A stretch of DNA of 64,000 nt, from contig CALXKZ010000008.1 of assembly GCA_944389065.1 (NCBI GenBank), positions 1-64,000 of the forward strand. Reading direction: 5' to 3'. A program made the translations under genes and the position numbers. Shown here in pieces: positions 42,713 to 51,183 of the stretch. The DNA comes from an uncultured Spirochaetaceae bacterium (GTDB lineage Bacteria > Spirochaetota > Spirochaetia > Sphaerochaetales > Sphaerochaetaceae). The notes under the pieces are model-generated. The model made no database searches. It worked only from the letters and a program-made list of their open reading frames with translations, and was not told the DNA's origin. Within the stretch, counting starts at the first letter, position 1; each line of letters starts with the position of its first letter.

Positions 42713-43198
42713 ATGGAAATCCTGAAAGCTGAAGATAGAGATATTGATAGGATAATGGCGATATACGATGAAGGAAGATCTTTCATGCGGAAGAGCGGGA
42801 ATCTCAGGCAGTGGACTGGGGGATATCCTTCAGAATCCCTTATCGCTGATGATATAGCTTCTGGATACCTTTACAAGGCTGTGGAAGATGGTACGGTACT
42901 TGGCGCATTCTTCTTTGCTGTCATGGATGATCCGACTTATCATGTGATCCGTGGTTCCTGGTCCAGTGACAGGCCCTATGGGGTGATCCATCGTATAGCA
43001 AGATCTTCTTCATATAAAGGCAGCTTCCTCCACGATGCAGTCGCTTTTGCCTCTGCCCGCTGTGGTTACATCCGTGTCGATACCCATCAGGATAACGCTC
43101 CTATGCAGATGGCTCTTGAGCGTGAGGGATTCAGAAAGTGCGGAATCATATGGATCCATGATGGATCGGAGCGGGTTGCATTCGATAAGATTATCTGA
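42713..43198 (+). CDS. GNAT-family N-acetyltransferase
   Basis: A 161-residue acyl-CoA transferase-fold protein. ILKAEDRDIDRIMAIYDEGR begins the GNAT fold, VEDGTVLGAFFFAVM is the beta4 region, and the later DTHQDNAPMQMALEREGFRK is the C-terminal GNAT helix with the NxxM pattern of small-molecule acetyltransferases. The substrate is unknown. I chose the ATG at 42713 over the GTG at 42707: a TATCAT ends six bases before it, and no ribosome binding site is present for either. Confidence 0.87.
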   Translation: MEILKAEDRDIDRIMAIYDEGRSFMRKSGNLRQWTGGYPSESLIADDIASGYLYKAVEDGTVLGAFFFAVMDDPTYHVIRGSWSSDRPYGVIHRIARSSSYKGSFLHDAVAFASARCGYIRVDTHQDNAPMQMALEREGFRKCGIIWIHDGSERVAFDKII

Positions 43199-43392
43199 AA
43201 TATGTATTTTGAATGGAGCTGATTGACCATGTCTGACACGGGAACTATCATCCGATTAGTCAGTTAGCTTATCTATAGCAGGCTATTGGTCTGAATGATT
43301 GCGTTCTTCAAGCTATTCAGATCCATGATAATCATTTATACAGTAATTGAAGCCAGTCTTGTCCAGAAGGTTCTGCCGGAGCAGGAGGAAAG

Positions 43393-45120
43393 ATGATAGG
43401 AATATTGCTCAAACGGGTAAGAGAATATAAGAAGTATGCATTCATCACTCCGCTTTTCATGATCGGAGAAGTCGCGATGGAGGTGCTTATCCCTACGCTT
43501 ATGGCACTTATCATCGACAATGGTGTTGCCTATAACGATATGGATTACATCGTGCGCGTAAGCATTATGCTGGTCTTCGCTGCTATGCTTTCCCTCTCAT
43601 TCGGAATGCTGGGTGCATGGAGCGCTTCAAAGGCCTCAGCAGGATTCGCGTCGAACATAAGGGAAGATGAATACAGGAAGATCATGGGCTTCTCATTCGC
43701 TGATGTCGATAAGTTCTCGACTCCATCCCTCATCACAAGAATGACAACCGATGTCCAGAATGTGCAGCAGTCTTTCCAGATGCTTATACGTATCTGCGTC
43801 AGATCTCCCATAATGTTCATATTCGCGATCATCATGGTCTATCATAATGGTGGTTCACTGTCCCTTGTATTCGCTATTGCCATTCCAGTTGTCATTGTTG
43901 CTATCGCTATACTTTTCACGAAATCCCATGAAGCCTTTACGAATGCATTCAAGGGATATGATGTATTCAATCGCGTAGTGCAGGAGAACCTCAATGGAAT
44001 CCGGACTGTGAAGGCATATGTCAGAGAGGAGTCGGAGATAGAGAGATTCGATGAGGCGAGCGAGATCATAAAGCGGAACTTCACTATCGGACAGAAGATA
44101 ATGGCATTAATGGGACCGGTGATGATGTCAGTCACATATGTTGTCATGATCGTCCTTTCATACATCGGTGCAAAGCTGATAAACATCGGTAATATGGAGA
44201 CTGGCGAGCTGATGTCCATATATACATATACCGGGCAGATTCTCTCTTCTCTTGTGATGACTGGCATGGTGATAGTCATGCTTGCAGTCTCCCGGGCATC
44301 GATGCAGCGTATTGCAGAGGTTCTTTCAACAGAGCCGTCTATGGATGTGAATGAGAATGGCCTGTCAGAAGTCTCTGATGGTTCTGTTAGGTTTTCCCAT
44401 GTCTCCTTCGGTTATGGAAAGGATTCGACGGTGCTTTCAGATATCGATTTCTCAATCAAGAGCGGTGACATGGTCGGAATACTCGGGACAACTGGATCCG
44501 GAAAGACAACGCTCATATCATTGATAGCCCGGCTCTATGATGTCTCCTCAGGATCTGTTGAGGTCGGTGGCCATGATGTGAGGGAATACAATCTTAAGCA
44601 TCTCAGGGAACAGGTTTCGGTCGTACTTCAGAAGAACACTCTTTTCTCCGGTACTGTAGAGAGCAATCTGCGGTGGGGAAATCCTGATGCAACGCCTGAG
44701 GATATAAAGTGGGCGATGGATGTATCTGCTGTCTCTTCATTCATAACACCTGATGCGGAAGGCTTATCTGGCAGGGTGGAGCAGGGAGGAACGAACTTCT
44801 CCGGCGGACAGCGGCAGAGACTGTGCATAGCAAGGGCGCTTCTGAAGAGGCCGAAGATACTTATAATGGATGACTCCACATCAGCTGTGGATACAGCCAC
44901 CGATGCTTCAATCAGGAAAGCATTGAGGGAAGATGTCAAAGGGCTGACGAAGATAATCATCAGCCAGCGCCTTTCATCTGTGATGGATGCGGATCTCATC
45001 ATAATGATGGATAATGGCCGCATTGCAGATTCGGGCACGCATGAAGAGCTTCTTTCGCGCAATGAGGCTTATCGTGATCTGTATCAGACGCAGACAAGAG
45101 GAGGTGAGGATAATGCCTAG
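43393..45120 (+). CDS. ABC exporter subunit, degenerate ATP-site half
   Basis: A 575-residue transmembrane-plus-ATPase half transporter (LmrC/TM287 type). The Walker A is GTTGSGKTTLISL (about residue 364), signature FSGGQRQRLCIARALL and Walker B KILIMDDSTSAVD. The catalytic Glu after Walker B is Asp (MDDS) and the H-loop His is replaced (ISQRLSS), so one of the two ATP sites of the heterodimer would be inactive. The partner is the next gene, overlapping by eight bases. The transported compound is unknown; drugs, lipids or peptides are options. AGGAGGAAAG precedes the ATG. Confidence 0.95.
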   Translation: MIGILLKRVREYKKYAFITPLFMIGEVAMEVLIPTLMALIIDNGVAYNDMDYIVRVSIMLVFAAMLSLSFGMLGAWSASKASAGFASNIREDEYRKIMGFSFADVDKFSTPSLITRMTTDVQNVQQSFQMLIRICVRSPIMFIFAIIMVYHNGGSLSLVFAIAIPVVIVAIAILFTKSHEAFTNAFKGYDVFNRVVQENLNGIRTVKAYVREESEIERFDEASEIIKRNFTIGQKIMALMGPVMMSVTYVVMIVLSYIGAKLINIGNMETGELMSIYTYTGQILSSLVMTGMVIVMLAVSRASMQRIAEVLSTEPSMDVNENGLSEVSDGSVRFSHVSFGYGKDSTVLSDIDFSIKSGDMVGILGTTGSGKTTLISLIARLYDVSSGSVEVGGHDVREYNLKHLREQVSVVLQKNTLFSGTVESNLRWGNPDATPEDIKWAMDVSAVSSFITPDAEGLSGRVEQGGTNFSGGQRQRLCIARALLKRPKILIMDDSTSAVDTATDASIRKALREDVKGLTKIIISQRLSSVMDADLIIMMDNGRIADSGTHEELLSRNEAYRDLYQTQTRGGEDNA

Positions 45121-47023
45121 AATGCCAAGAATGTCCGGCGGAAGGACAACTGCCAAAGATCCTGTAAAGACATTCAAGCGTGTTGTCTCCATCGTCTTCG
45201 GAGAGCATAAGCGCAGATTCGCCTTCATAGTTTTCTGCATAATCATATCAGCATTCTCCATTGTATATTCCTCAGCATTCCTCGGGGCATTCATCGATGA
45301 CTATGTCATCCCTATAATCGGAGTGGAGAATCCTGACTGGGAACCTGTCATCATGGCTCTCCTTCGATTCGGATTGATCGTGTCTGTTTCCGTGGTATTC
45401 AATTATGTGCTTTCTAGGACGATGGTGACGCTTAGCCAGGATACGCTCTATGACATCAGAGACAAGATGTTCCGTAAGCTTGAGTCTCTCCCTATCTCCT
45501 ATTTTGACCAGAATGCGCATGGCATGATAATGTCCAGGTTCTCCAATGATACCGATACACTCAATCAGCTGATCTCGCATTCGCTTGTACAGCTGATGCA
45601 GGCTATCATCACCCTTGCCATGGTATTCATTACAATGGTTCTTAATAGCATACCTCTTACTTTCGTGGTTCTGGCATTTGCATTCATCACAATGGCTGTT
45701 ACGAAGTCCATAAGCAGGAGATCCCAGAAGCAGTTCGGACTGCAGCAGTCTGTTCTCGGTGATGTCAATGGCTACATCGAGGAGATGATGAACGGACAGC
45801 GCGTGATCAAGGTATTCTGCCATGAAGAGGCATCTATAGATGAGTTCTGCACTATCAACGGCAGACTGAGAAAGTCCATGACAAAGGCAAATACGCTTGC
45901 TAATATCATGGGGCCTGTGACAATGAACCTGGGAAATCTGCAGTATGTCGCTGTAGTAATTGCAGGTGCTGTGATTGTTATACTCTCCGGTGGCCGTGCC
46001 GCAGGGTATACTGTCGGAGCTCTTGCGGCTTTTCTGCAGCTTTCCAGATCTTTTTCCAATAATGTCAATCAGATATCCCAGCAGATGAATGTCGTGCTTC
46101 TTGCTCTGGCTGGTGCTGAGAGGATATTCGAGCTGATGGATGAGAAGAGCGAGACAGATAATGGCTATGTCACTCTGGTGAATGCTGTGAAGGACGAGGA
46201 TGGCAATGTGACTGAGAGTGACAAGCGTACTGGAATGTGGGCATGGAGGCATCCTCATCAGGATGGCAGTCCAGTGACATATACGCCTCTTGAAGGGGAT
46301 ATAGTGATGCAGGATGTTGATTTCGGCTATGTTGCTGACAAGATGGTCCTCCATGATATATCGCTCTATGCAAGACCAGGGCAGAAGATTGCGTTCGTTG
46401 GATCGACAGGAGCAGGGAAGACTACGATCACCAACCTTCTCAACCGTTTCTATGATATACAGGATGGAAAGATCAGATTCGATGGAATCAACATCAACAA
46501 GATAAAGAAGGACGATCTGCGTCATTCGCTTGGAATGATACTGCAGGATACCAATCTTTTCACAGGGACGATAAAGGAGAACATAAAATTCGGAAAGCTC
46601 GATGCGACCGATGAGGAAGTCATAGCAGCTGCAAAGCTTGCCAATGCCCATGATTTCATAATGATGATGCCAGATGGCTACGACACGATGATCACGAACA
46701 ATGGAGAAAGCCTTTCCCAGGGACAGCGGCAGCTTCTTTCAATTGCAAGAGCAGCCATTGCTGATCCTCCTGTCCTTGTCATGGATGAGGCGACAAGCAG
46801 TATCGATACCCACACCGAAGCACTCGTGCAGAGCGGAATGGATAAGCTTATGGCCAACCGTACTGTATTCGTGATTGCCCACAGGCTTTCGACTGTACGT
46901 AATTCCGATGCCATAATGGTTCTCGATCATGGCCGCATAATAGAACGGGGAACCCATGAGCAGCTTCTGGCATTGAAGGGAACATATTACAGATTATATA
47001 CAGGCTCACTTGAGCTTGACTGA
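45113..47023 (+). CDS. ABC exporter subunit, catalytic half
   Basis: A 636-residue partner of the preceding gene (LmrD/TM288 type). An Arg/Met/Pro-rich N-terminal tail (MPRMPRMSGGRTTAK) precedes the six-helix domain. The ATPase has Walker A FVGSTGAGKTTITNLLNRF, signature LSQGQRQLLSIARA, Walker B LVMDEATSSID and H-loop VIAHRLSTV, all canonical, including the catalytic Glu. A polar linker of some 50 residues between the membrane part and ATPase (with GMWAWRHPHQDGSP) is unusual. It starts within the last codons of the first subunit at an AGGAGGTGAGG site. Confidence 0.95.
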   Translation: MPRMPRMSGGRTTAKDPVKTFKRVVSIVFGEHKRRFAFIVFCIIISAFSIVYSSAFLGAFIDDYVIPIIGVENPDWEPVIMALLRFGLIVSVSVVFNYVLSRTMVTLSQDTLYDIRDKMFRKLESLPISYFDQNAHGMIMSRFSNDTDTLNQLISHSLVQLMQAIITLAMVFITMVLNSIPLTFVVLAFAFITMAVTKSISRRSQKQFGLQQSVLGDVNGYIEEMMNGQRVIKVFCHEEASIDEFCTINGRLRKSMTKANTLANIMGPVTMNLGNLQYVAVVIAGAVIVILSGGRAAGYTVGALAAFLQLSRSFSNNVNQISQQMNVVLLALAGAERIFELMDEKSETDNGYVTLVNAVKDEDGNVTESDKRTGMWAWRHPHQDGSPVTYTPLEGDIVMQDVDFGYVADKMVLHDISLYARPGQKIAFVGSTGAGKTTITNLLNRFYDIQDGKIRFDGININKIKKDDLRHSLGMILQDTNLFTGTIKENIKFGKLDATDEEVIAAAKLANAHDFIMMMPDGYDTMITNNGESLSQGQRQLLSIARAAIADPPVLVMDEATSSIDTHTEALVQSGMDKLMANRTVFVIAHRLSTVRNSDAIMVLDHGRIIERGTHEQLLALKGTYYRLYTGSLELD

Positions 47024-47097
47024 GAGATACCCGCACTGCAGTTCTTTGGATTGTTGTACTTGTGGAGAAATGCACTGCCGAATGTCAATGTATGAGA

Positions 47098-47122
47098 AAG
47101 GGCCTCAGATCCAGAGGCCCTT
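47098..47122. terminator. Hairpin between convergent ABC and lipoprotein genes
   Basis: AAGGGCCTC and GAGGCCCTT form a perfect 9-bp stem around AGATCCA. The T-run is weak in both directions, so it may act on either transcript. Confidence 0.6.
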
Positions 47123-47142
47123 ATGTGTGATCTTTGCTGCTA

Positions 47143-48060
47143 TCAGGACTGCGACTCAGGTCCGTATGCTACGCTGAACGTATCAGATACTCTGGTCTCA
47201 TTGATGACCGTCTGGGCCTCGAATTTGTAATAGAATGTATCGCCTGCTTTCTTGAAATTCATGGATCCTGTTCCTGGAGCATAGCTTTCATCACTCTCAA
47301 GTCCACCGAATGTTATGATGGCAGAATCTGCTGTATAGATATATGCCACACTCTCCTCATCGATTGTAAGGCCAGTAAGTCCACCTCCGAGAGTCTTGTT
47401 CACATACTCAGCAACACCTGCTGGAGCAGTGACTTCAACACCATCGACAATTATTGAGCCTTCTGCAATTGTGATGACAGTATCGTATTTGTATGTTCCA
47501 TACAAGGCCTCCTGGACTTCGGTGAATTCGGATTCAACCGGTTCCTCTGGCTCTTCCGGAGGGATAGGAGCATCTTCAGATGGGATATCATAGTGGAATG
47601 CATCAGCGACTCTGTAGTCATTGAGAACTGTCTCTGCTGCAAAGGTGTAGTGGAAGCCTTCTGCATCCTTTTCGAATGTCAGAGTTCCTGTTCCAGGCTC
47701 ATATCCTTCATCGCTTTCAAGACCGCCGAAGCTGATCACGATCGAGCTGTCATCAGTTTCATAGGAAACAGTGTCTTCCTTGATGGTGAGGCCTGCAAGA
47801 GCGCTATTTCTTTCTGCAAGGACGCCGTTGACGTATTCGACAACACCGGAAGCCTTAGCAAGCTCTGTTTCATTCATCTTGATTGACATCTCACCGAGTA
47901 CGAGTGTGACATCATCCAATCTGTATTCTCCATAGAGGTCTGCGGGTACTTTATCAAGAGGTTTGGTCTCTGGATCTGCTGGACCTGGGGTATTGCCGTT
48001 GCAGGCTGCGAGCATTATGATCATAGCAATCAATGCCAGGATAAGATTTTTCCTTTTCAT
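47143..48060 (-). CDS. Lipoprotein with an internally duplicated domain
   Basis: A 305-residue lipoprotein (lipobox MLAAC) with AAAGGAG ahead of the ATG at 48060. The mature chain carries two copies of one domain, about residues 40-160 and 185-300, joined by a Pro/Glu linker (IPPEEPEEPVESEF). Each copy opens with ALYG-x-Y, then a GVxEYVN helix, AGLTI or TGLTI, then ITFGGLESDE-YxPGTG and finally a TV-N-RV-D pattern. The shared GGLESDE and PGTG blocks leave no doubt about duplication. The domain is not one I recognise; the lipid anchor and beta-rich pattern suggest a surface-binding or adhesion role. Confidence 0.86.
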   Translation of the reverse strand: MKRKNLILALIAMIIMLAACNGNTPGPADPETKPLDKVPADLYGEYRLDDVTLVLGEMSIKMNETELAKASGVVEYVNGVLAERNSALAGLTIKEDTVSYETDDSSIVISFGGLESDEGYEPGTGTLTFEKDAEGFHYTFAAETVLNDYRVADAFHYDIPSEDAPIPPEEPEEPVESEFTEVQEALYGTYKYDTVITIAEGSIIVDGVEVTAPAGVAEYVNKTLGGGLTGLTIDEESVAYIYTADSAIITFGGLESDESYAPGTGSMNFKKAGDTFYYKFEAQTVINETRVSDTFSVAYGPESQS

Positions 48061-48295
48061 GAAACACTCCTTTATCGTTTTCAAGATTATTCCATCATAT
48101 CAGACAGATTTGAGTAAAGAGCAAAAACAAATCCTGCGTTATAAATTCATATATACGGACTTATTCTGTGTCAGATTCAGTCATTTTCAGTCCATGAGGA
48201 TACTTGATTTCATATGATAGAGCCTTGTGCTTTCTCAGAGCTATCACGGGCTTATGCACCTGAATGGAAAACCGCATTGATGGAAATTGCGGAGG

Positions 48296-48324
48296 AAAGC
48301 TCCCAGCGCTTATGTCCTGGGAGC
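48296..48324 (-). terminator. Terminator of the aldo/keto reductase gene
   Basis: On the minus strand GCTCCCAG, a ten-base loop and CTGGGAGC form a perfect stem followed by TTTCC. It lies 12 bases after the stop at 48336. Confidence 0.78.
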
Positions 48325-48335
48325 CCCGTGCCTGA

Positions 48336-49439
48336 TCAGGCTTTTGCCCCATCATCAAGGATTGCCGAGCATTCTTTCAGAAGATCTGTGATGGGAAGAT
48401 GCTGCGGGCATGCGGCTTCGCATTTCCTGCATTTTATGCACTCTGACGCTCTGCCGATCCTTCCAGCCTCGACAAGATCCAGATAGTAATTCCTCGGTCT
48501 TCCGTGTTCTCCTATTGCCCGGAGATCATTGACTGCCCTGAATACCAGAGGGATGTCGATGTGCTTCGGACAGCCTGATGTACAGTAGCGGCATGCTGTG
48601 CACTGGATCATACTGCCTTCTCTGTAGAACTTCCTGATAGCCTCGATTGCCTTCATATCTTCATCTGTAAGAACTTGTGCTGAAGAGAAGGTCTTTATAT
48701 TCTCCTTCACCTGCTCAAGATTGCTCATTCCAGAAAGAACAACCTTCACCCCGTCAAGCGATGCAGCATAGCGCAGTGCAAGATCCGGCGCGGAAACTCC
48801 GGGAGGAAGAAGGGTGCTGCTTACCGATGATAGAAGTCCTCCTTTGACCGGTTCCATAACTATAACAGGCTTTCCGAACTCCTTTGCGATCCTGAGATTC
48901 TCATCAGCTCTGACAAAAGGGCTGTCCATATCAAGGTAATTGACCTGCAGCTGGATGAACTCAACTTCATCGTGCTCTTCCAGTATCCTCCTTAAAAGAG
49001 GTGGATCTCCATGGAATGAGAAGCCAAGATGCCTTATCTTCCCTTCAGCTTTGAGTTCGTGCACCACATCCCAGCAGCCATATTTTCCGCACTGTGCAAG
49101 ATGAGTATCCTGAAGGTTGTGGAGAAGGTAATAATCAAAATACTCCAGTCCAGTCCTTTCCAGGCTTTCATTGAACATATCGAGAGCCGAGAATGATGAC
49201 GAGAGCTTCCACGGCGCCATCTTGCTTGCAGCGGTGAATCTGTCACGTGGATAGCGCTCTGTTATCGCCTTTTTCATGATCTCTTCAGATCCGGCGTACA
49301 CATATGCAGTGTCGAAATATGTAAAGCCTGATGCCATGAACTCATCTACCAGCTCAATCGTTTCATCAAGAAGTATCCTATCATCCTTCTTCGGCAGTCT
49401 CATCAGTCCGAAGCCAAGCTTCTTTTCCGGGAAATCCAT
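48336..49439 (-). CDS. Aldo/keto reductase with C-terminal ferredoxin domain
   Basis: About 367 residues. The N-terminal aldo/keto reductase barrel has LGFGLMRLPKKDD, YFDTAYVYAGSEE, DYYLLHNL and VIVMEPVKGGL. The C-terminal end has a ferredoxin-type segment with CTACRYCTSGCPKHIDIP and ECIKCRKCEAACPQHLPI, i.e. Cys motifs for two [4Fe-4S] clusters. These AKRs with a ferredoxin tail are common in anaerobes. The substrate is unknown. The ATG at 49439 has GGAGG six bases ahead; the Met at 49445 abuts the site. Confidence 0.93.
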   Translation of the reverse strand: MDFPEKKLGFGLMRLPKKDDRILLDETIELVDEFMASGFTYFDTAYVYAGSEEIMKKAITERYPRDRFTAASKMAPWKLSSSFSALDMFNESLERTGLEYFDYYLLHNLQDTHLAQCGKYGCWDVVHELKAEGKIRHLGFSFHGDPPLLRRILEEHDEVEFIQLQVNYLDMDSPFVRADENLRIAKEFGKPVIVMEPVKGGLLSSVSSTLLPPGVSAPDLALRYAASLDGVKVVLSGMSNLEQVKENIKTFSSAQVLTDEDMKAIEAIRKFYREGSMIQCTACRYCTSGCPKHIDIPLVFRAVNDLRAIGEHGRPRNYYLDLVEAGRIGRASECIKCRKCEAACPQHLPITDLLKECSAILDDGAKA

Positions 49440-49492
49440 AATCATCCTCCATTATCTACACATCATACAACTGTATCAGCCATAAGTGTGCA

Positions 49493-50575
49493 TTACTTGG
49501 AAAGTTTTGCTCTGAGAAGCACGATTTCATCCTCTGTAAGGCCCAGTGTGTTGATTGCATATATCTCTGCGGCTTTTCCGACTGCATTCCATGGAAATGG
49601 CCTGCCATTCATTGTCTGGAAGAAGTCCGTGACAGTCTTCGATATGCTCTCATACTGTTTCGTGCCAGCCTGGACACCATAGTAATTTGTGAAGCTTTCC
49701 ATGTAGTCAGAGACGATATCATCGATATTCATGCCGCACAGGGCTTCAATGAAAGCGCACATGAGTCCTGCTCTGTTCTGGCCTTCGATGCAGTGTATCA
49801 GGTATGGAGCATCGTGCGAGATCATGAAGCGTATTGCCTCTGCAGTCTTTTTCTGGGAATCCTCTGTGAAGAAATCCGCTGTCATATCCAGGAAGATCGC
49901 ATTCCCGCTGTCGGATATCTCCTTATAGTATGGTACATTCTCCATCTCCCCGGATGCGCTTTCCAGGCTGTCTGCAAGATTGATTATTGTCTTTATCCCC
50001 GCATCTTCCATAAGAGTTTCAGCATAAGGAGCCCTGGCATCCCCGTTTATGGGAGAGCAGCTTCTGTAAAGCCTTCCCGGAGCAATTCCTGCTGCAGTGA
50101 CATCCCTGAAGTTGGCGAATATCTCATCGGAAAAGAATTCCTCTCTGCTATCTGACCGGATAAGATTCCTGAGGTTGAACTCATCAAGGTACCCGGCTTT
50201 TTCCTTCATTGTCAGTGTTATGGCAGTTCCTTCTGCCAGCTTTGATTTCTCAGCAAAGCTCTGGTAATTGATAGCAAGCACAACGCCTCCATCTCCCATC
50301 AATACAATCGTCTCTCCTGTATCAACATCGCTGAAGGCTGTGCCTATTGGAGCATCTGCTGTGTAGTTCTCTGCTGTTATTGCCACGATATCTCCATAGT
50401 CAAAGCCGTTTCTCACAGCTTCCTCCATGGTTATATCGGTAATCGCATTGCCATTCTTCGTGATTGATACTATCACGCCATCTATTGGATGCGAGCTCTC
50501 TGTTTCTTCTGTGATACATGAAGAGAGCGCTAGCATCGCAAATACAAGAATCGATATGACGATAGTCCTTCTCAT
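49493..50575 (-). CDS. Lipoprotein tyrosine/dual-specificity phosphatase
   Basis: A 360-residue lipoprotein with lipobox LSSC (about Cys 20). The C-terminal half holds a cysteine-based phosphatase with the P-loop IHCIEGQNRAGLM (C-x5-R), and family parts GRLYRSCSPI and TIINLADSLES. The N-terminal half (GVIVSITKNGNAITDITMEE, GTAFSDVDTGETIVLMGDGG) resembles the C-terminal beta-barrel of SAM hydrolases of the DUF62 kind without its N-terminal catalytic part. An extracytoplasmic phosphatase may act on host or own phospho-compounds. AGAGG precedes the ATG. It is divergent from the next gene. Confidence 0.87.
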   Translation of the reverse strand: MRRTIVISILVFAMLALSSCITEETESSHPIDGVIVSITKNGNAITDITMEEAVRNGFDYGDIVAITAENYTADAPIGTAFSDVDTGETIVLMGDGGVVLAINYQSFAEKSKLAEGTAITLTMKEKAGYLDEFNLRNLIRSDSREEFFSDEIFANFRDVTAAGIAPGRLYRSCSPINGDARAPYAETLMEDAGIKTIINLADSLESASGEMENVPYYKEISDSGNAIFLDMTADFFTEDSQKKTAEAIRFMISHDAPYLIHCIEGQNRAGLMCAFIEALCGMNIDDIVSDYMESFTNYYGVQAGTKQYESISKTVTDFFQTMNGRPFPWNAVGKAAEIYAINTLGLTEDEIVLLRAKLSK

Positions 50576-50641
50576 GCAAAGTCCTCTGTATAATTTGCTT
50601 TAATCCTTTTTCCATAATATCCTTTAAGAAAGGAGTTTTCC

Positions 50642-51046
50642 ATGAGGAGAAAATGTATATTCATAGCTGTTTCTGCAATGCTGATCCTTTTGTCATCATG
50701 CGCTTTCCGTTCATATAATGATCATCTCGAATATGTTCCTTCATGGCTGATTGGTGACTGGGAGTCTTCTGAGAAGGAATTTGACAGATTGTATATTTCC
50801 TCCGGTGATATACGTGGGTGGATAGGAAGCCGTGAAGTATCTGTCCGGGATGATCTCCGCTATAACTGCGGAGTAGAAGATGAATACGTCCAAAGCGATC
50901 TGTACTATCTGGAGCTTTACTATGGCGGAGGGCGCAGGAAATCCTTCCAGTTCATACTGGGAGATAATGGGAACACGCTGTCCGTCTTGTATACTGAAAA
51001 AGGCTATGGGTCATTGACGATTACAGAAACATTCATCCGCCAGTGA
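50642..51046 (+). CDS. Small lipoprotein, unknown function
   Basis: A 134-residue lipoprotein with lipobox LLSSC and AAGGAG ahead of the ATG. The mature part (YVPSWLIGDWESSEKEFDRL, a W-x-x-D-W strand) has the look of a small lipocalin-like or beta-sandwich fold with ISSGDIRGWIGSREVSV and a final TITETFIRQ. I recognise no family. It is followed by a moderate terminator. Confidence 0.78.
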   Translation: MRRKCIFIAVSAMLILLSSCAFRSYNDHLEYVPSWLIGDWESSEKEFDRLYISSGDIRGWIGSREVSVRDDLRYNCGVEDEYVQSDLYYLELYYGGGRRKSFQFILGDNGNTLSVLYTEKGYGSLTITETFIRQ

Positions 51047-51054
51047 TGTCTGAT

Positions 51055-51077
51055 CCCTGGCACATGCCATGGGTTTT
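51055..51077 (+). terminator. Terminator after the small lipoprotein gene
   Basis: CCCTGGCA pairs with TGCCATGGG with one bulged T, followed by TTTT. Confidence 0.55.
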
Positions 51078-51183
51078 CCCTGTTTTTCTGAATATATATT
51101 CCAAATCATCAAATATTCTACACATAAGCAACCTGCACATTTCACAGGCAATATTGTAAATTAGACGGTGTGGAGGTAAGGAA

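Noticed and set aside
45272-46651. 459-residue minus-strand frame opposite the second ABC subunit
   Set aside because: Rich in His/Cys/Ile as expected from an antisense frame; the plus-strand gene has all ABC motifs.
48061-48335. Possible small gene in the gap before the aldo/keto reductase
   Set aside because: Frames overlap the reductase or its terminator and lack ribosome binding sites.
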